Source of the DNA: Ciona savignyi
Taxonomy: Eukaryota > Chordata > Ascidiacea > Phlebobranchia > Cionidae
DNA length: 64,000 bases
Reading direction: 5' to 3'
Assembly (NCBI GenBank): GCA_000149265.1
Contig: CH001403.1
Span: 87,679 to 151,678 of the forward strand
Every line of letters begins with the position of its first letter. The first letter of the stretch is position 1. Of this stretch, positions 37,297 to 49,690 are shown piece by piece. The notes beneath the pieces were generated by a model. It searched no databases and had not been told where the DNA came from. It saw only the letters and a program-made list of their open reading frames with translations. The position numbers and the translations under genes are program-made.

Positions 37297-39235
37297 AACC
37301 AAGTATATGTGGTTCTTCTATCCGGGTCTTTGGAAGACAGCATCCCTGTTTCTCCAATCCTGACTTGGATTCGAATACAGAATTAATGGGTTAAGCCTGG
37401 CATTGATTGGACAAATATTCATTCTTCTTTGTCCTCTGCCTAGTTTTGAACCCGCGATTCCTAGTTTTCGACACCTGAAGTGAATTTAAACCCAGGTTTT
37501 CCGACCCTGGCGATAATTTGAACATTGGAAAATAACCCAAGCTTGGATTCGAATAAAAAGCTTGTATCATTGAAATTATAAATTCCGTTTATGTTATTTC
37601 TACACCGTTAACATTCCAAGAAGTTTCATTCATTCGATTTATAAATCGTTAATCTAGGCTATTTGTGCAGTTCATCATGCTATGCATTTTTTGTATGTTC
37701 ATGTTTTTAATTCGCTGTTTTATACAAGATTATAAATGATTGTCAACTTATTTGCGACCAATGTAGATCGTAGTGCCGATATGTCGGAATCAGTAAAACA
37801 TTTTCAACTCGGTTGCACTGATATTTATTCGGTGAAACGTTATAATAGATTTATTCATATCCAAGGACATTTTATCACGTTTGACTCCGGTATCAAAATC
37901 TATTTGTTTTGCCGAAGATTTCTCGCGATTTAATAATTATTACGCAATATAGCTAAAGCAAATCGGCAAACATACCGTAGTAACACATGGCAACTGCACC
38001 GAATATAAAAAAAGCCTCTTTTAAATTTGCGTAATTAATGACACATGCAGTTAAACTTAACCTAAAAGGGTAACCCGCCGATTAATTCTGAACATTTCAC
38101 AGATCGTTTGAAAGTTTGACACTAACGGTTATTTTTTGGAAAACGACAGCCAAAAGAACTTTAATAAAACAAAAACACTCATTTAAAAAAGTCTGCACAA
38201 AAACAACAAAACTACGGCTATTCGAAGTCGAACATACGCAGATTCGAGGTGTGAATAAATCAATGTGATGCCCCACTGTGACTCGGCAAAACATGTCACT
38301 TAAATGTGCTGAGGGGGTTCTAACAAACTTACTTCCTGCACGCCTGTAGGTTAATTTTATTATTGAAACGGTATCTATTGCTGTTGTGATGGGACATAGG
38401 AACATAAGCCGAAACGTAATGGTATTGAAACTAGCTGCTTTCGCTGGCCAATTGTGCGACCGGTTAGTCTGGCGGTATAGTGCGACGCCTTTCAACCAAA
38501 AGGTTTTGGGTGCGAAACTGGCCGCTAGCTAGTCGGTTGTGTCCTTGGGCAAGGCACTTAACGGAAATTATCTGAACCCAGCAGATTAATGTGTTCCACC
38601 AAAATAAGGAAACGTGTCTATATCAATCACACAACACACTGCAATAGGTCCGCCGTCCGGTAACCCGATGGTGGGCGCGAGGCGATCCGACGATTGCCCG
38701 TTTGTTAACCCCCTGGAATTTCCCTTTCACGCGGATAAACATTAATATCCTATCCTATTCTAATTGTTGTTTCGCCGGCCGATGCACTAAACAATTGCTG
38801 ATTTAACTCATATCAAGTTACTTGATTAGTATCACTCTAGAAACTATGTTGTATCATCTTATGCACAAGTGCTTTTACATTTGTCTAGTTTTAATTAAAC
38901 ATTACGGTATAAGCAATGCATTCGTACGGATTCGTGGTGGATATAAGTTATGTTGATATTAGATTTTAAAAATATGTCTGGTGTAATTTCATACTTGTGC
39001 TTATTAAATTATATTAAAGGATATGCACATTAAAATTGACAATGGAATTAATGAAGCGCAATACCGTAATTAAGTATTTAATAAACTTTAGTTTACATGA
39101 ACTGCATGAGATTAAAAGGATTAATCTTGTATTGATGGGAATTCTTGCTATAAAAATAGATGCTACGAAGCAAGGACATCATCATTCGATTCAAGCTTCA
39201 TTCAAAGCATCTTCAACTTTACAGAAAACTTTAAC
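37297..39235. other. Spacer between Nkx2-2 and GBE-like copy A
   Basis: Holds the Nkx2-2 3' UTR and an S1 SINE (38459-38757). The same spacer with the same SINE recurs at 55625-57565 and, up to the window end, after 62772, so the SINE predates the duplications. No further gene recognised. Confidence 0.7.
38459..38757 (+). repeat. SINE family S1, full length, inside the duplicated unit
   Basis: tRNA-like head (ggttagtctggcggtatagt, then tgcgacgcctttcaacc) through body to the atcctatcct tail. It is the positional equivalent of 56799-57096 and 63907-64000. Confidence 0.9.
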
Positions 39236-42200
39236 ATGGAAAGCACAAGCTTCAACAACCAAGATATGCAGCAGTGGGGAGTTCCCTCGATTGAGAACCT
39301 CTTTAGAGACTACCCTCAACTTCGCATGCACGAAGCTGACATTCGGGCAAGGTAAAATATGGTTTAAATACCTTGAAGATGTATAACTGATAGATTTCAT
39401 ATCCTCCAAGATACGGCATGTTTGAGAAAACAAAGATGGCGATTGAGAGGGAGGAAGGACTTGATCGATTTACTCACGGTTACAAGGACTTTGGAGTGAT
39501 GATGATGGAAGACTGGGAGAGTGGCGATGCATGGAGTGGATTCCCAATTCCAGGGCCGTCTATCTTAAAGGAGAATTCAGTAAGAATTTGCCAAGTTTCA
39601 CTTATTCAAACCGCTAACAAAAAGATTTACAGATAACTGGAATCTCATTCCATATCGTGAAGTCGGGTTTGGCAAGTGGGAACTCTTTATTCCAGCAAAT
39701 CGAGATGGGTCGTGCCCGGTTGGACATTGCAGTGAACTTAAGGTGAGTTTTACCCGACTCTGTAAATAAAAGTAAACAGTGCACGCTAATCGATGGTTCC
39801 ATAGATCGTTATTGAAACAAAGGACAACCAAACAATTGAACGAATATCTCCATGGGCAAAGTATGTCGTTCAATGTGACCATAATCAGGGATTCAAGTGG
39901 AAGTTCTGGAATCCTTCATCTTCCCAAAGATTTCAGGTACGATCCTGGTAGGATTACGGAAAAGTAGAATCTCACAAACGATCTTTCTCCAGATAACTCA
40001 CACTAGACCGCGCAAACCCGATCGACTCCGCATATACGAAGCTCACATCGGAATCGCATCGGAACGATGTGAAATTTCCACCTACCGATATTTCACTTCC
40101 AATATCCTCCCTCGCATTCGGGATCAAGGGTACAACTCACTTCTCCTCATGGCCGTAGTCGAGCATTCTTACTATCCAAGTTGGGGTTACCAAGTCACCA
40201 ACTACTTTTCCGCTTCAAGGTAACCACTACAGGTTCAGTTACAGAATGCTTCTCCAACACTGATATTGTTACAGCCGATACGGGACTCCTGAAGAGTTCA
40301 AAGAGTTGGTGGACACTGCTCATGGAATGGGGATCTACGTAATGTTGGATGTGATGCATGGAGAAGCTTCAAAGAATGTTCTAGATGGATTGAACATGTT
40401 TGATGGAACTAATGCTTGATATTTTGATGATGGTCCACAAGGATTCAACAATCAACACGATACAAGAGTTTTTGATTATAAGAAGTAAGGTTCATATATT
40501 TTAACCACTTTAGTAATTCTATAAATGAACAACTTTGCAGATGGGAATCCCTTCGATTCCTTCTGTCACAGTTGCGTTATTACGTGCAACGAAATTTCGT
40601 GTTGATGGTTTCCGATTCAATGGATTGTCGACAATGATATTTCATGATGCCTCCAAATATGGTTGGTCATTTTCATAAACGTAATCCAATGAGGATTCAT
40701 ATGTCACAACGTTTTTTCCTAGAGCACCGTCAACTCTGCAGCCAAGACTACCGGCAATACTTCGGTAGGCAAATGCGAACTGATGGATTGGCTTATCTGA
40801 TGTTAATGAATGATATGCTTCACAATTTCTACCCAAATTTGATCACAATTGCAGAGGTACGTTATACCTCAGAATGTATTGAAATATACTTTAAACCGAG
40901 CTTCGACATCTCAGGATGTTCAAGGCTTGCCAGCTCTCAGCAGAGCAGTGCGTGAAGGAGGGCTTGGATTTGACTACATACTTTGTAAAGATGCAGCAAA
41001 CGTTTGGGCAAAAGTAAGAATAAATCATTAATTTGTAATACTATCCAACCGGTTCTCTGTTTAAACATCCATCATTTGTACAGCTGTTCAATGAGATGCG
41101 TGATGAAGAGTGGAACATGCATTTCATCCGGCAAATGCTTGAGGAAAATCGAAATGCTGATAAGAAGATCGTATTCACTGAGAACCATGAACAGGTTAGA
41201 TATATTTGATATAAGTGGTTCGAAGAACATACCAAAACATTTACTTTTGCGCTAGAACGAAGTTGGTCGCATTACACTCAGTCGTAAATTGATTGGAGAT
41301 TCCCAAATGTCCGAGTCTCAACAAATGACTCCACAATTGGATCGTGGTTTAAGTCTTTACAAGATGAGCCGACTATTCACACATGCATTTGCTGGACAAG
41401 GATTTCTCAATTTCATTGGTGAGTGAATTCAGTTTGTTTCTGAACGAGTATAACCAGTTGGTTGTTTTCAGGTAATGAATTCGGACATCCAGACTGGGTT
41501 GAGCTTCCGTCTCCATCAAACAACGACAATTATCAATTCGCTCGAAGACAGTTTCATCTGGCTGACAACCAGCAGATGAGGTACAAATACCTGAACCGAT
41601 TCGATCGAGCTGTCAACAAAGCAGAAGATAGATTCGGATGGCTCAAATCAAACCAGGTTCGTCATCTTTGCGCAGATCGTCTTTATTTCGATGTTACAAA
41701 CTTTATCACATAGGCTGTGGTAACACGAACACACGAGGGAGATAAAGTGATGGTGTTTGAACGAGCTGGGCTTATCTTTATTTTCAATTTTCATCCAACG
41801 AAAAGTTATCCGGATTACAAAATACCAGTTCGACAATGTGGAAGGTATGATAAAAACTAATATTCTGTGCAAAGTTGCTGTTGGTGGGCGATCAAACAAA
41901 TTATTTCCATTTCTAGTTACAAGATCTTGTTAGATACGGATGATAATTGCTTCGGTGGGCATAGCAGAAACCAAGCTAATGTGGAATTCCACTCGAAGAA
42001 TGAACACTTTGAAAATTCTCCCAACTCAATGATGGTAGGTTGTATATATTATATATCAGGCGTGTTATGGCAAAATGATTTACTTCTGGTTGAATTTCAG
42101 ATTTACTTACCATCAAGATCAGGAATGGTGCTGGCTCAGTCCAACTTTGTTGATGGTTACAAACACAGTGGTGATAGACGTGGTTCTTACTACGGTTCTC

Positions 42201-42385
42201 AGCGAGACCAATACAAATCAACCTACAGCCGCAATGTGCATTTCAATGATGGTCCATCTATCGGGTATTCGCACGAAGTCAAAAGAATTCAAGGATCTTA
42301 TGCCCAGGATAATAACCGAAGATCATACGGCGATGGCAACTCAATGAATCAAGATTCTGGATACAAGAGTCGCCAACAGTACTGA
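39236..42385 (+). pseudogene. Glycogen-branching-enzyme-like gene, copy A, disabled
   Basis: Fifteen-exon structure matching copy B (57566-60716). Blocks homologous to human GBE1 occur in order: N-terminal helix, [106 protein letters not shown]. The coding frame is broken at least three times: a net +2 around 39511-39530, a TGA at 40417-40419 where copy B has Cys, and a net +2 near 40583-40597. The catalytic nucleophile Asp is Asn here (AAT at 40619-40621), as in copy B. A poly(A) signal lies at 42715-42720. GBE forms alpha-1,6 branches in glycogen; this copy cannot encode an active enzyme as assembled. Confidence 0.88.
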
Positions 42386-42951
42386 TAGAACATCATCATT
42401 ATGAACCGTGAAAGGAAAATTTATAAAATGTAGATTGTAGATATTATAGCCTTAGATATATGTTGTATTCTTAGTAGATGTACCTATGCTGTATTTAGTA
42501 GTTGTGTTCATTTTATGAGCATTCCATAGATTAATACTGAAAATGTTTAAGGTTTGAATCGACCATTTTACCGTGTATGGCATTTTAATCCGCATTAAAT
42601 TGCCTTTGCTTAAAGAGCCTAATGAAAATGTTAACTGTTTTAGTCACTAGACGTGTTTTAGTCGTAAAGTAATAATTGTCCTAATAATTTTGTTGTGCCA
42701 TATCAACAATTGTAAATAAATGGTAGATATTGGATTATTGTATTTATTAAGATGAAATACCAGCAGATTACTCACCTAGAGTGTCAACCACATGTGAATC
42801 ACCACTATTAAAAAAAAACTGGTTAGGCCTACCTACCCCTCATGTTATATCATATACAAAAGGTACAACGTTTGTTTTTGCAAACGGAATCTAATGGGTT
42901 ACCGAGTTACCAATTCAAACTTAATACATAAGTTATCCGAATAAATTATTA
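42386..42951. other. GBE-like 3' flank leading into the duplication junction
   Basis: Contains the 3' UTR and ends with cgaataaattattagag, where GBE flank joins homeodomain-coding sequence. The same junction occurs at 61255-61272, and its last 16 or so bases at 54255-54270. Confidence 0.75.
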
Positions 42952-44232
42952 GAGTTTTATTCTCGAAGTCGCAAACTTTTGAGTTAGACCGGAGATTCCG
43001 TCACCAAAAATAACTTTCTGCCCCTCATAGGGAATCGCTGGCAAACATGAATGGATTGACACCGACACAGATTCAATAATATATTTTAGGTTATTGAGTA
43101 TAGTTGTGTTTCTGTGCGAAACAAAGCAGTTGTTAAGTGACTCAATTGGTTAAACAAAAACTAAAGAATGTCTTTAAATTGTACAGCATAATCCATAGTT
43201 CAGTAAACGCGAATGGGCACAAGGTAATTAAAAGTTTATCAGTGTTATATAGACTTATAACGTCCTTCATTGACTCAACCACGCGTATGGGATTAATATT
43301 CCATGCATATTCCACCAATTTATTTAATCATGGTAATGACGATAAAGTACCTTGTCCAGGAACAAAACCAGTCAGTAAAACCGCCTCGATAAAATTCAAT
43401 TCACTAGAACTGTATAGTCCTGTCCGCCTTCGTTATACGCAATCGTATTGACAAAGGGCCTTCGCCGAGTTACGACAACCCTCGACTCCCAACAACGCGC
43501 AGGGTGTCGGTGCCAATATTGGTGCACGATCGTGGAACCTTTCCTGCGCAGAACTACCCGGGAATCAGTGGAGTCTGCAGCACCCCTGTCAGTCGGCAAT
43601 GCGCGTTCGAAGCCCCTCCCTATGCACCGGGATACATCGAAACCGACCGAATGACGGGATATGCCAAACTCGACCCAATGCAAAATCGAAACTATTTTTC
43701 GAGCAATACTTGCATATCAAACATCACAAATTACTTCCCCAATCCTTACCCGACGCATATACCAACCCAACATGCGTACGCACCTCATACTATTGAAGCC
43801 GACGCTAGTAAATACCCGCATATTCAACAATATTGGACAACGTAAAACCAAGTATATGTGGTTCTTCAATTCGGGCCTGGATTGGAACACAGCGTCCCTG
43901 TTTCTCCAATCCTGACTTGGATTCGAACACAGAGTTAATGAATTAAGCCTGACCTTGATTGGACACACTATTCATTCTTCTTTGTCCTTGGACTAGTTTT
44001 CAACACCTGAAGTGAATTTGAAACCAGGTTTTTCGACCCAGACCAGTATTTGAACATTGGAAAATAACCCAAGCTTGGATTCAAATAAAAAGCTTGGATC
44101 ATTGAAATTAAATTCCATTTCTGTTGTTTCTGCACCGTTCACATTCCAGGAAGTTTCATTCATTCGTTTTATAAATCGTTAATCTAGGCTATTTGTGCAG
44201 TTCATCATGCTATGCATTTTTTGTATGTTCCT
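42952..44232 (+). pseudogene. Truncated Nkx2-2 copy A' (parts of exons 2 and 3 plus 3' flank)
   Basis: Homology to the intact gene starts at the codons for homeodomain residues 5-6 (matching 36326) and includes the rest of exon 2, the intron, exon 3 (about 43444-43845) and 3' flank until about 44232. Exon 2 carries a TAA in place of a Tyr codon and has lost its GT donor. About 78 bases spanning the exon 3 acceptor and the recognition-helix codons are deleted. The remaining exon 3 frame is open to its normal end. It has no promoter, TN motif or complete homeodomain, so it is not a working transcription factor gene. Copy C' shares the same lesions. Confidence 0.9.
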
Positions 44233-44855
44233 ACACCAAACAAATGTTCAAGTTGCTGCCGAGTTTGCTGCAGGATTCAGTGCTTCCCAAGTGCACAAGT
44301 GAATGAGGCTGTTGTGGCCGTTGATACTAATTCGTCCGACCGATGTTAACATTAAAGGAATCGAGGATTATAAGTAATATCTGCATTCAAATTAACTCTG
44401 GGGTTAGGGAGCGATTTCCGTCTTATAGTTCTCATTATACTATGAGTCGGAGGGTTGCTGGTTCGAAACTAGCTGCTGGCTTAGTCGGTCACCATTTAAG
44501 TGGTTGATTGGCCAGATAATGTTCCCACTGAATACAACGCATATATACAACGGTGACCTGACTATGCGCACACGGTATACGACTTGCAGGGGTGTCGGTA
44601 TTCTATGTCGAGTTATAAATTAATTAGGATCGATTATTACAATCAATTAAAGCTAAACCTTCCACAGCCCTTGGACATATCGAACAAAATCTGCCACCAG
44701 GTGAATATTGTGACGTTGAGTTCGAAATTTTGTGTAAAAGTTGATTGAAAGGAAATAACTGAATTGTGTGGGGAATAATTATTGGGAGTTTCATGTTATG
44801 TTTGAGGCCAAATGGAAGGCTGCCATCCTTTGTTAATGTTTGAATATCTCCACAG
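44233..44855. other. Unassigned sequence after copy A'
   Basis: Contains a tRNA-like stretch (about 44402-44490, with GGTTCGAAACTAGC) and an open plus-strand segment around 44629-44741 containing STALGHIEQNLPPGEYC, which may be an exon of the following VWA gene. Low certainty. Confidence 0.3.
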
Positions 44856-46358
44856 AAATCCCAAGGGAGCCAGAAATAGAGGAGACAGAAGCTGAAGCAA
44901 ATATAAGTAAGTTGGATGGATATCATTCTTATGTGGGTGGGGATGTGGGGTTCATGGCGCATACCCAGATCACCTCATGCTCACAGCCGGGCTGTTTGTA
45001 AAACTCTTTTTGTGGGAGTTGGATGTGCCTTGGAAGGATTTTAGTATGATGGTATATTCATGTTTAACCCCTGAATGGGAAAGAACAAGGCGGTTAACAC
45101 ACAGGCAATCATCAGATTACCTCGTGCCCACCGTCGGGTTAACAGAGCTATTCCTATGGGTTCAGGCAATGTCCGTTAAGTGCCTTGCCCAAGAACACAA
45201 CCGACTAGCTAGCGACCAGTTTCGAATCTTTAACCTTTGTTCAAGTTTTTAGGGAGGGGGGTCTAAAGAGGAATTTTGTAATGAATATTTTTATTTTCAG
45301 CCATTTGTCCGAAATATTGCATGAACACGTACGAGTTCAACGAACTGTTAAACTTCGTGACGAAAGTGGTTGATAGCTTTAACTTCGGTGACCAATCAAC
45401 TGAACCCCTTACAACTGAACCCCTTACAACTGAACCCCTACAACTGAACCCTTTCAAGTGAACGCCTACAATAAAGCCCCTTACAACTGAACTCCTTTTA
45501 ACTAAACCCCTTTAAACTGAACCCCTTTACAACTGAACCCAGTTCAATTGAACCTCTTTACAACTGAACCCCCTTTTCAGTTAAAAGGGGGTTCAGTTGT
45601 AAAGGGGTTCAGTTGAAGGGGTTCAGTTGTAAGGGGTTCAGTTGTAAGGGGTTCAGTTGAAAGGGGTTCAGTTGTCATGGAACCTTAACTTCACCACCAC
45701 CCGTGTGGGGGTCATGAAATTCTCACACTGGCTCGATGAAAGGTTCGGACATTTGATATTTGGGGTTTTGAGGATTTTCGTTGAACATATATGTTGCAGT
45801 AGAGTTGGTGTGCTGACTGCTGTGGGTGGGATAACTTTGCTACCACACGGGCAATCGTCAGATCACCTCGCGTCCACCGTCGGGTTACTGGAGCTATTGC
45901 TGTGTGTTGTGTATGATTCACACGTTGCTTAAATTTAGTAGAACCCATTAATCCACTGGGTTCAGGCAATGTCCGTTAAGTGCCTTGCCCAATTACACAA
46001 CCGACTAGCTAGCTACCAGTTTGGAACCTGCAACCCTTCGGCTGAAAGGCGACGTACTAACCCACCAAGGAAACCAGTCGGGTGTCACTTGTAGTTACAA
46101 CCCCTCCCTCATACACAGATCAATATACGACCAGCCATACATGCAGAGTGATATCCAGCTTGGTATGTTTGCATCCAATATCCAGTTCAAGGTAAGTTGG
46201 ATGGGGGGTGCGGACCACTATCAATTATGACATCACAGGTAGCATTATCAGCGATGCGTCACCATGGATACACGTCATTCACGGCGCACGCGATCCACAA
46301 AGCAATCTTCATCGATCTTGCTTCCTCCGATCGATTCACCGATCTCTGCACCAAGAAA
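44856..46358 (+). CDS. Fragments of a von Willebrand factor A-domain protein gene
   Basis: Plus-strand exon-like blocks: 44856-44906 (PREPEIEETEAEANI), 45301 to about 45401 (NTYEFNELLNFVTKVVDSFN), a block near 45681-45745 (TTRVGVMKFSHWLDERF), 46119-46191 (DIQLGMFASNIQFK) and 46239-46358 (MRHHGYTSFTAHAIHKAI). In order these resemble the middle of a VWA fold: helix, the RVGVxxFS strand, then the GxTxxxxAI segment of the MIDAS third loop. The DxSxS first MIDAS motif is not visible. A minisatellite (45398-45676) separates two halves that VWA proteins have adjacent, and no good splice pair explains the gap. Two S1 SINEs interrupt it too. Extracellular adhesion is the usual role of VWA proteins; the specific family is not recognised, and this may be a pseudogene. 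Confidence 0.5.
45047..45245 (-). repeat. SINE family S1, diverged
   Basis: Minus-strand copy with tail near 45055 and a partial tRNA-like head near 45240. Lies in an intron of the VWA-like gene. Confidence 0.7.
45398..45676. repeat. Inverted minisatellite, ACAACTGAACCCCTT unit
   Basis: About nine degenerate 14-17-bp units (ACAACTGAACCCCTT) run to about 45575. The array then continues as the reverse complement (AAGGGGTTCAGTTGT) to 45676, making a large potential hairpin centred near 45577. Confidence 0.9.
45838..46075 (-). repeat. SINE family S1, tail-truncated
   Basis: Minus-strand copy starting in the acacgggcaatcgtcagatc block and running to the tRNA-like head at the right. Confidence 0.75.
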
Positions 46359-46685
46359 GTTGTGGCGTTATAAATCAATCAATCAATCTTGGAAATAATT
46401 TGTGACGCAGCGAAGTTATTTTGATCCTCTAAGCCCCCTATGCTACCCTCCTACCCTTGAAACCCCCCTTATTACCCCTTCCCCCGGAATAACCCCCCCT
46501 AACCCCCACCAGGACCCCAGGTGATTGCAAATGGAGAGGTGGGTAAGAACGACCGGGTTTTTCACCGCCCCCAATTTCGATCAACTCCATCGAGTTGCCC
46601 CACCCCTCACCCGACATATTTTATCGCTGACGTCATCAGGTATAACGTCATCAGTGCATGTTTATGATGCTACCGTGTCACAGGA

Positions 46686-46785
46686 TATTTCTACCGAGCC
46701 GAGTTTCGAACCCACGATGGGTTCATTACTAGGAAATCGGTATATGTATCGGTCGCGCTAACCATTCGGCCACACGACCGTTCGA
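46686..46785 (-). repeat. tRNA-Ser-like SINE (family S2)
   Basis: Minus-strand copy with intact-looking A-box (tgtggccgaatggttagcg) and B-box (gtgggttcgaaactcggc) blocks. Confidence 0.65.
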
Positions 46786-46794
46786 TGTCAGAGG

Positions 46795-46988
46795 GAAATT
46801 ACATTTTATCTCCGTGGTTAACGCCAGGGGCGTCATCGCACGGGCAATCGTCGAATTACCTCGTGTCCGCGGTCGCGTTATCGGAGTTATTAGTGGACAT
46901 CGTCTGAACTCAGCGGATTAATGCGTTCTATCAATTTAAAGTAACGTGTCAATCATACACAACGCACTGCGATAGCTCCGATAACAGA
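46795..46988. repeat. Two S1 fragments fused head-on
   Basis: A minus-oriented S1 segment (to about 46891) is joined directly to a plus-oriented S1 segment (from about 46892: gtggacatcgtctgaactca, then gcggattaatgcg), giving an imperfect palindrome. Confidence 0.6.
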
Positions 46989-48457
46989 CCAACCAGGCAA
47001 CAGCTTAACGAGGCGTAATTTGCTGGCATAATAAAACCAACAAGGAATTAAGCCCAATCACACCTCACTCAGTCATATGAGTTATATGAATACCCAACCT
47101 ACGTCATTGGTGTGTTGACCTAACACCTGGTATCTTTTCCAGCTGACTCTGAGTGATTCATGCACCAAGCCCACCCACCCAACCATCCACCCCCCATATA
47201 TATTTAGCAGCTTAGCGGACATAAATCGTTGCTGATCCACACATTGAAAGATGACCGCAACCACAACTGCAGCTAATTGTTTATGACTTTCCATCTGAAT
47301 TATTACTTAGGGTTGGTCATGGATCTAATGCTGTGTGCGATGCATGTTCCTGTGTCAGTCGTCCATGTTTTATTCTGCGTGTTTCGTTGTCCATCGTCGT
47401 TTTATTTTTGTATTCAGTTGACCTTGCGAAGTGTGAATGTGATGTTGCGTGGAAGCTTCGTTGAAATGTCGGGTCAAGTTATTTCGCATCAACCACACTT
47501 GGCACAGTTGCTTTCAGTACAATGAAGCATTGTATCGATGCGTTGAAAGTTTTAGGGATCCTAACTGACAAGCCTATAGTTTGCCACGACCGTTATCGGA
47601 AAATGTATAAAAGAGGGCAATTTTTCGGCGTTATCATTAATATCTTAGGATTAGAAAGGAATATTTAAATTTCTACTAAATTTAGAGATTTACAACACAA
47701 ATCAGAAAATATAACTAGAATTTAAATTACCCAGTGTGCCCCGGGTGGGTCCAACTCCACCCCTGACACTAAGAGGCCAAGAAATCGTCTAACGAGACCA
47801 GATGCAAAATTAGCTAAGCTGTGTGTATTTTGCTGTGTTCGCATATGATCAAGATTAAAAGAACCTTCCGTGAAGTTGTCGGATTGCAAGAGCCTTAACT
47901 GGGAACTGTTAGTTGGGAATCGCCAGGCCAGATTTAGTGTCAAACAATAGACACAAATACCACCTAAAATGTATTTTGCTATTATCTATATTACGGAAGT
48001 TTAACATTGATTTCGTTCCGCTACTGTTGTATCACATAAAAATGCTGATGTCAGCAAATACAAATATATTGCACCTATCAAATGTTTTGACTGACACTTT
48101 CAAATAAGGTTGAATAATAGAATGAACATGATGTAATTTATAACATATTTATGGCCGTTTTGCGTATAGTTTGTGACGTCATGGATCTTGTGATATTGAA
48201 CATAGAGATATTAGTATCTCTATGATATTGAAGCGAAAAGTAATTCTGGCAAAATAATCGGGTTTGATAAACGCAGCAGAACTGAGTTCGTGCGACGTAA
48301 ATTATAAATTAAGTGCACCAGAGCAATTCTGACAAATACGGTGGTAATGAAGGTAAGCACTTAACGTACATACAACAGAGGCTACAGCTGATCGACATTT
48401 GTGACGTCATACAGTAGCTTATGGGAACTCCTGGTGTGTTGTGGGTAATTTATTCTC
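46989..48457. other. Intergenic, nothing recognised
   Basis: Open frames such as 47277-47525 (82 codons) show no family resemblance. A short palindrome (agagatattagtatctct, near 48206) is present. Confidence 0.35.
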
Positions 48458-48690
48458 TATATCTATACAATACAATACAATACAATTTTTATTTTTGTTT
48501 CTTTCGCTGCAGCGTTTATAACCAACAATTAAAAAATACATGTCATATACATATGTATACAAAAACAAATATGGCGTTAACTAAAATTCCAATAATTAAA
48601 CAAAGAAATAATAAATACTACAGCAAAACAGGAAGGCACCAAAAAAACTAAAAGTTATCTAGTTTGGCGCCTCCCTGTGAAAAAAAAATA
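48458..48690 (-). mobile_element. 3' end of a non-LTR retroposon with (TATTG)n tail
   Basis: Read on the minus strand: aacgctgcagcgaaagaaac, then aaaaataaaaattg and repeated TATTG. The same tail occurs on the plus strand at 49262-49312. Family not determined. Confidence 0.5.
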
Positions 48691-49261
48691 AATAAATAAA
48701 TAAAATAAAAAAAAATGTATATATAATTATCTGATTAAATAAGGGTTAACTTGTAACATAACTGTAACAGTTGGGATTAGCAATTCAGAAGGATTTATAA
48801 TAAAAGATTAAAGCTGTTACATATTATATAAAATGATTTACACGCTTTCATATATATCTATATATCGAGCGCGCTTCTGTATGAAGATTTTAAAACATTT
48901 CGAAATGTGATGGGTCCTAAACCAAATGCTGGCTATTCAGTGGTGTGCTGAGTCTATGCACTGCACACACTATTTAGTCTATGAAACTGCACATACTATT
49001 TCAAGGGTGAAAACCAACTCTAAGCCTGATCCCCAACCCTAACGCTAATCTCTACCTGAACACCAATCCTAACCCAATCAGTCAACCATAGGGTCATTGT
49101 GCATTGCACCGGTATTGATATAATACCGGTATTTAATTTGTGAATTTTCTGGATATTGATTTGGTATATATATAATTTCTGGATTTGTTTTGGTATAAAT
49201 ATATAAATTTGTTTTGGTATATATTTGTGAATTTTCTGGATTTGTTTTGTTATATATATAT

Positions 49262-49312
49262 ATAGTGGTAAACGCTGCAGCGAAAGAAACAAAAATAAAA
49301 TTGTATTGTATT
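49262..49312 (+). mobile_element. Second (TATTG)n retroposon tail, opposite orientation
   Basis: gtaaacgctgcagcgaaaga, then aacaaaaataaaattgtattgt; the inverse of the tail at 48458-48525. Together they form inverted repeats about 0.8 kb apart. Confidence 0.55.
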
Positions 49313-49449
49313 GTGCTTACCGGTAATGAACCTATTGTGGGGATTCAGAAGATTTTATACTTGGTTGGTGCCTATGCCTGGCATTAAACCTAGCGTTAAG
49401 TTCCCTAGCTATTAATACTCGAAAATAATAAAATCTGGACTCTGTTGGT

Positions 49450-49690
49450 CCGACCGATTAGTCTGATGGTTTAGTGCGACATCTTTTAATCGAACGGTTG
49501 CAGCCTCGAAACTGGTCGCTTGCTAGTCGGTTGTGTTTTTGGGCAAGGCATTTAACAGACATTGCTGAACACAGCATCAGATTAATGGGTTTACCAAAAC
49601 CAAAAGAATGTCCCAATCATACACAACACACCGCAATAGCTCCGGTAACCCGACGGTGTGCGCGAGGGGATAAACATGAATATCCGATCT
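49450..49690 (+). repeat. SINE family S1
   Basis: Plus-strand copy with tRNA-like head (cgattagtctgatggtttag) and a short deletion before the tail. Confidence 0.8.

Noticed and set aside
39036-39386. 116-codon frame upstream of GBE copy A (and 57378-57755 for copy B)
   Set aside because: It overlaps GBE exon 1 in another frame, shows no family similarity, and the GBE start MESTSFNNQDMQQWG lies inside it.
47277-47525. 82-codon hydrophobic plus-strand frame
   Set aside because: Hydrophobic composition alone, no family or signal-peptide pattern that would make it a gene.
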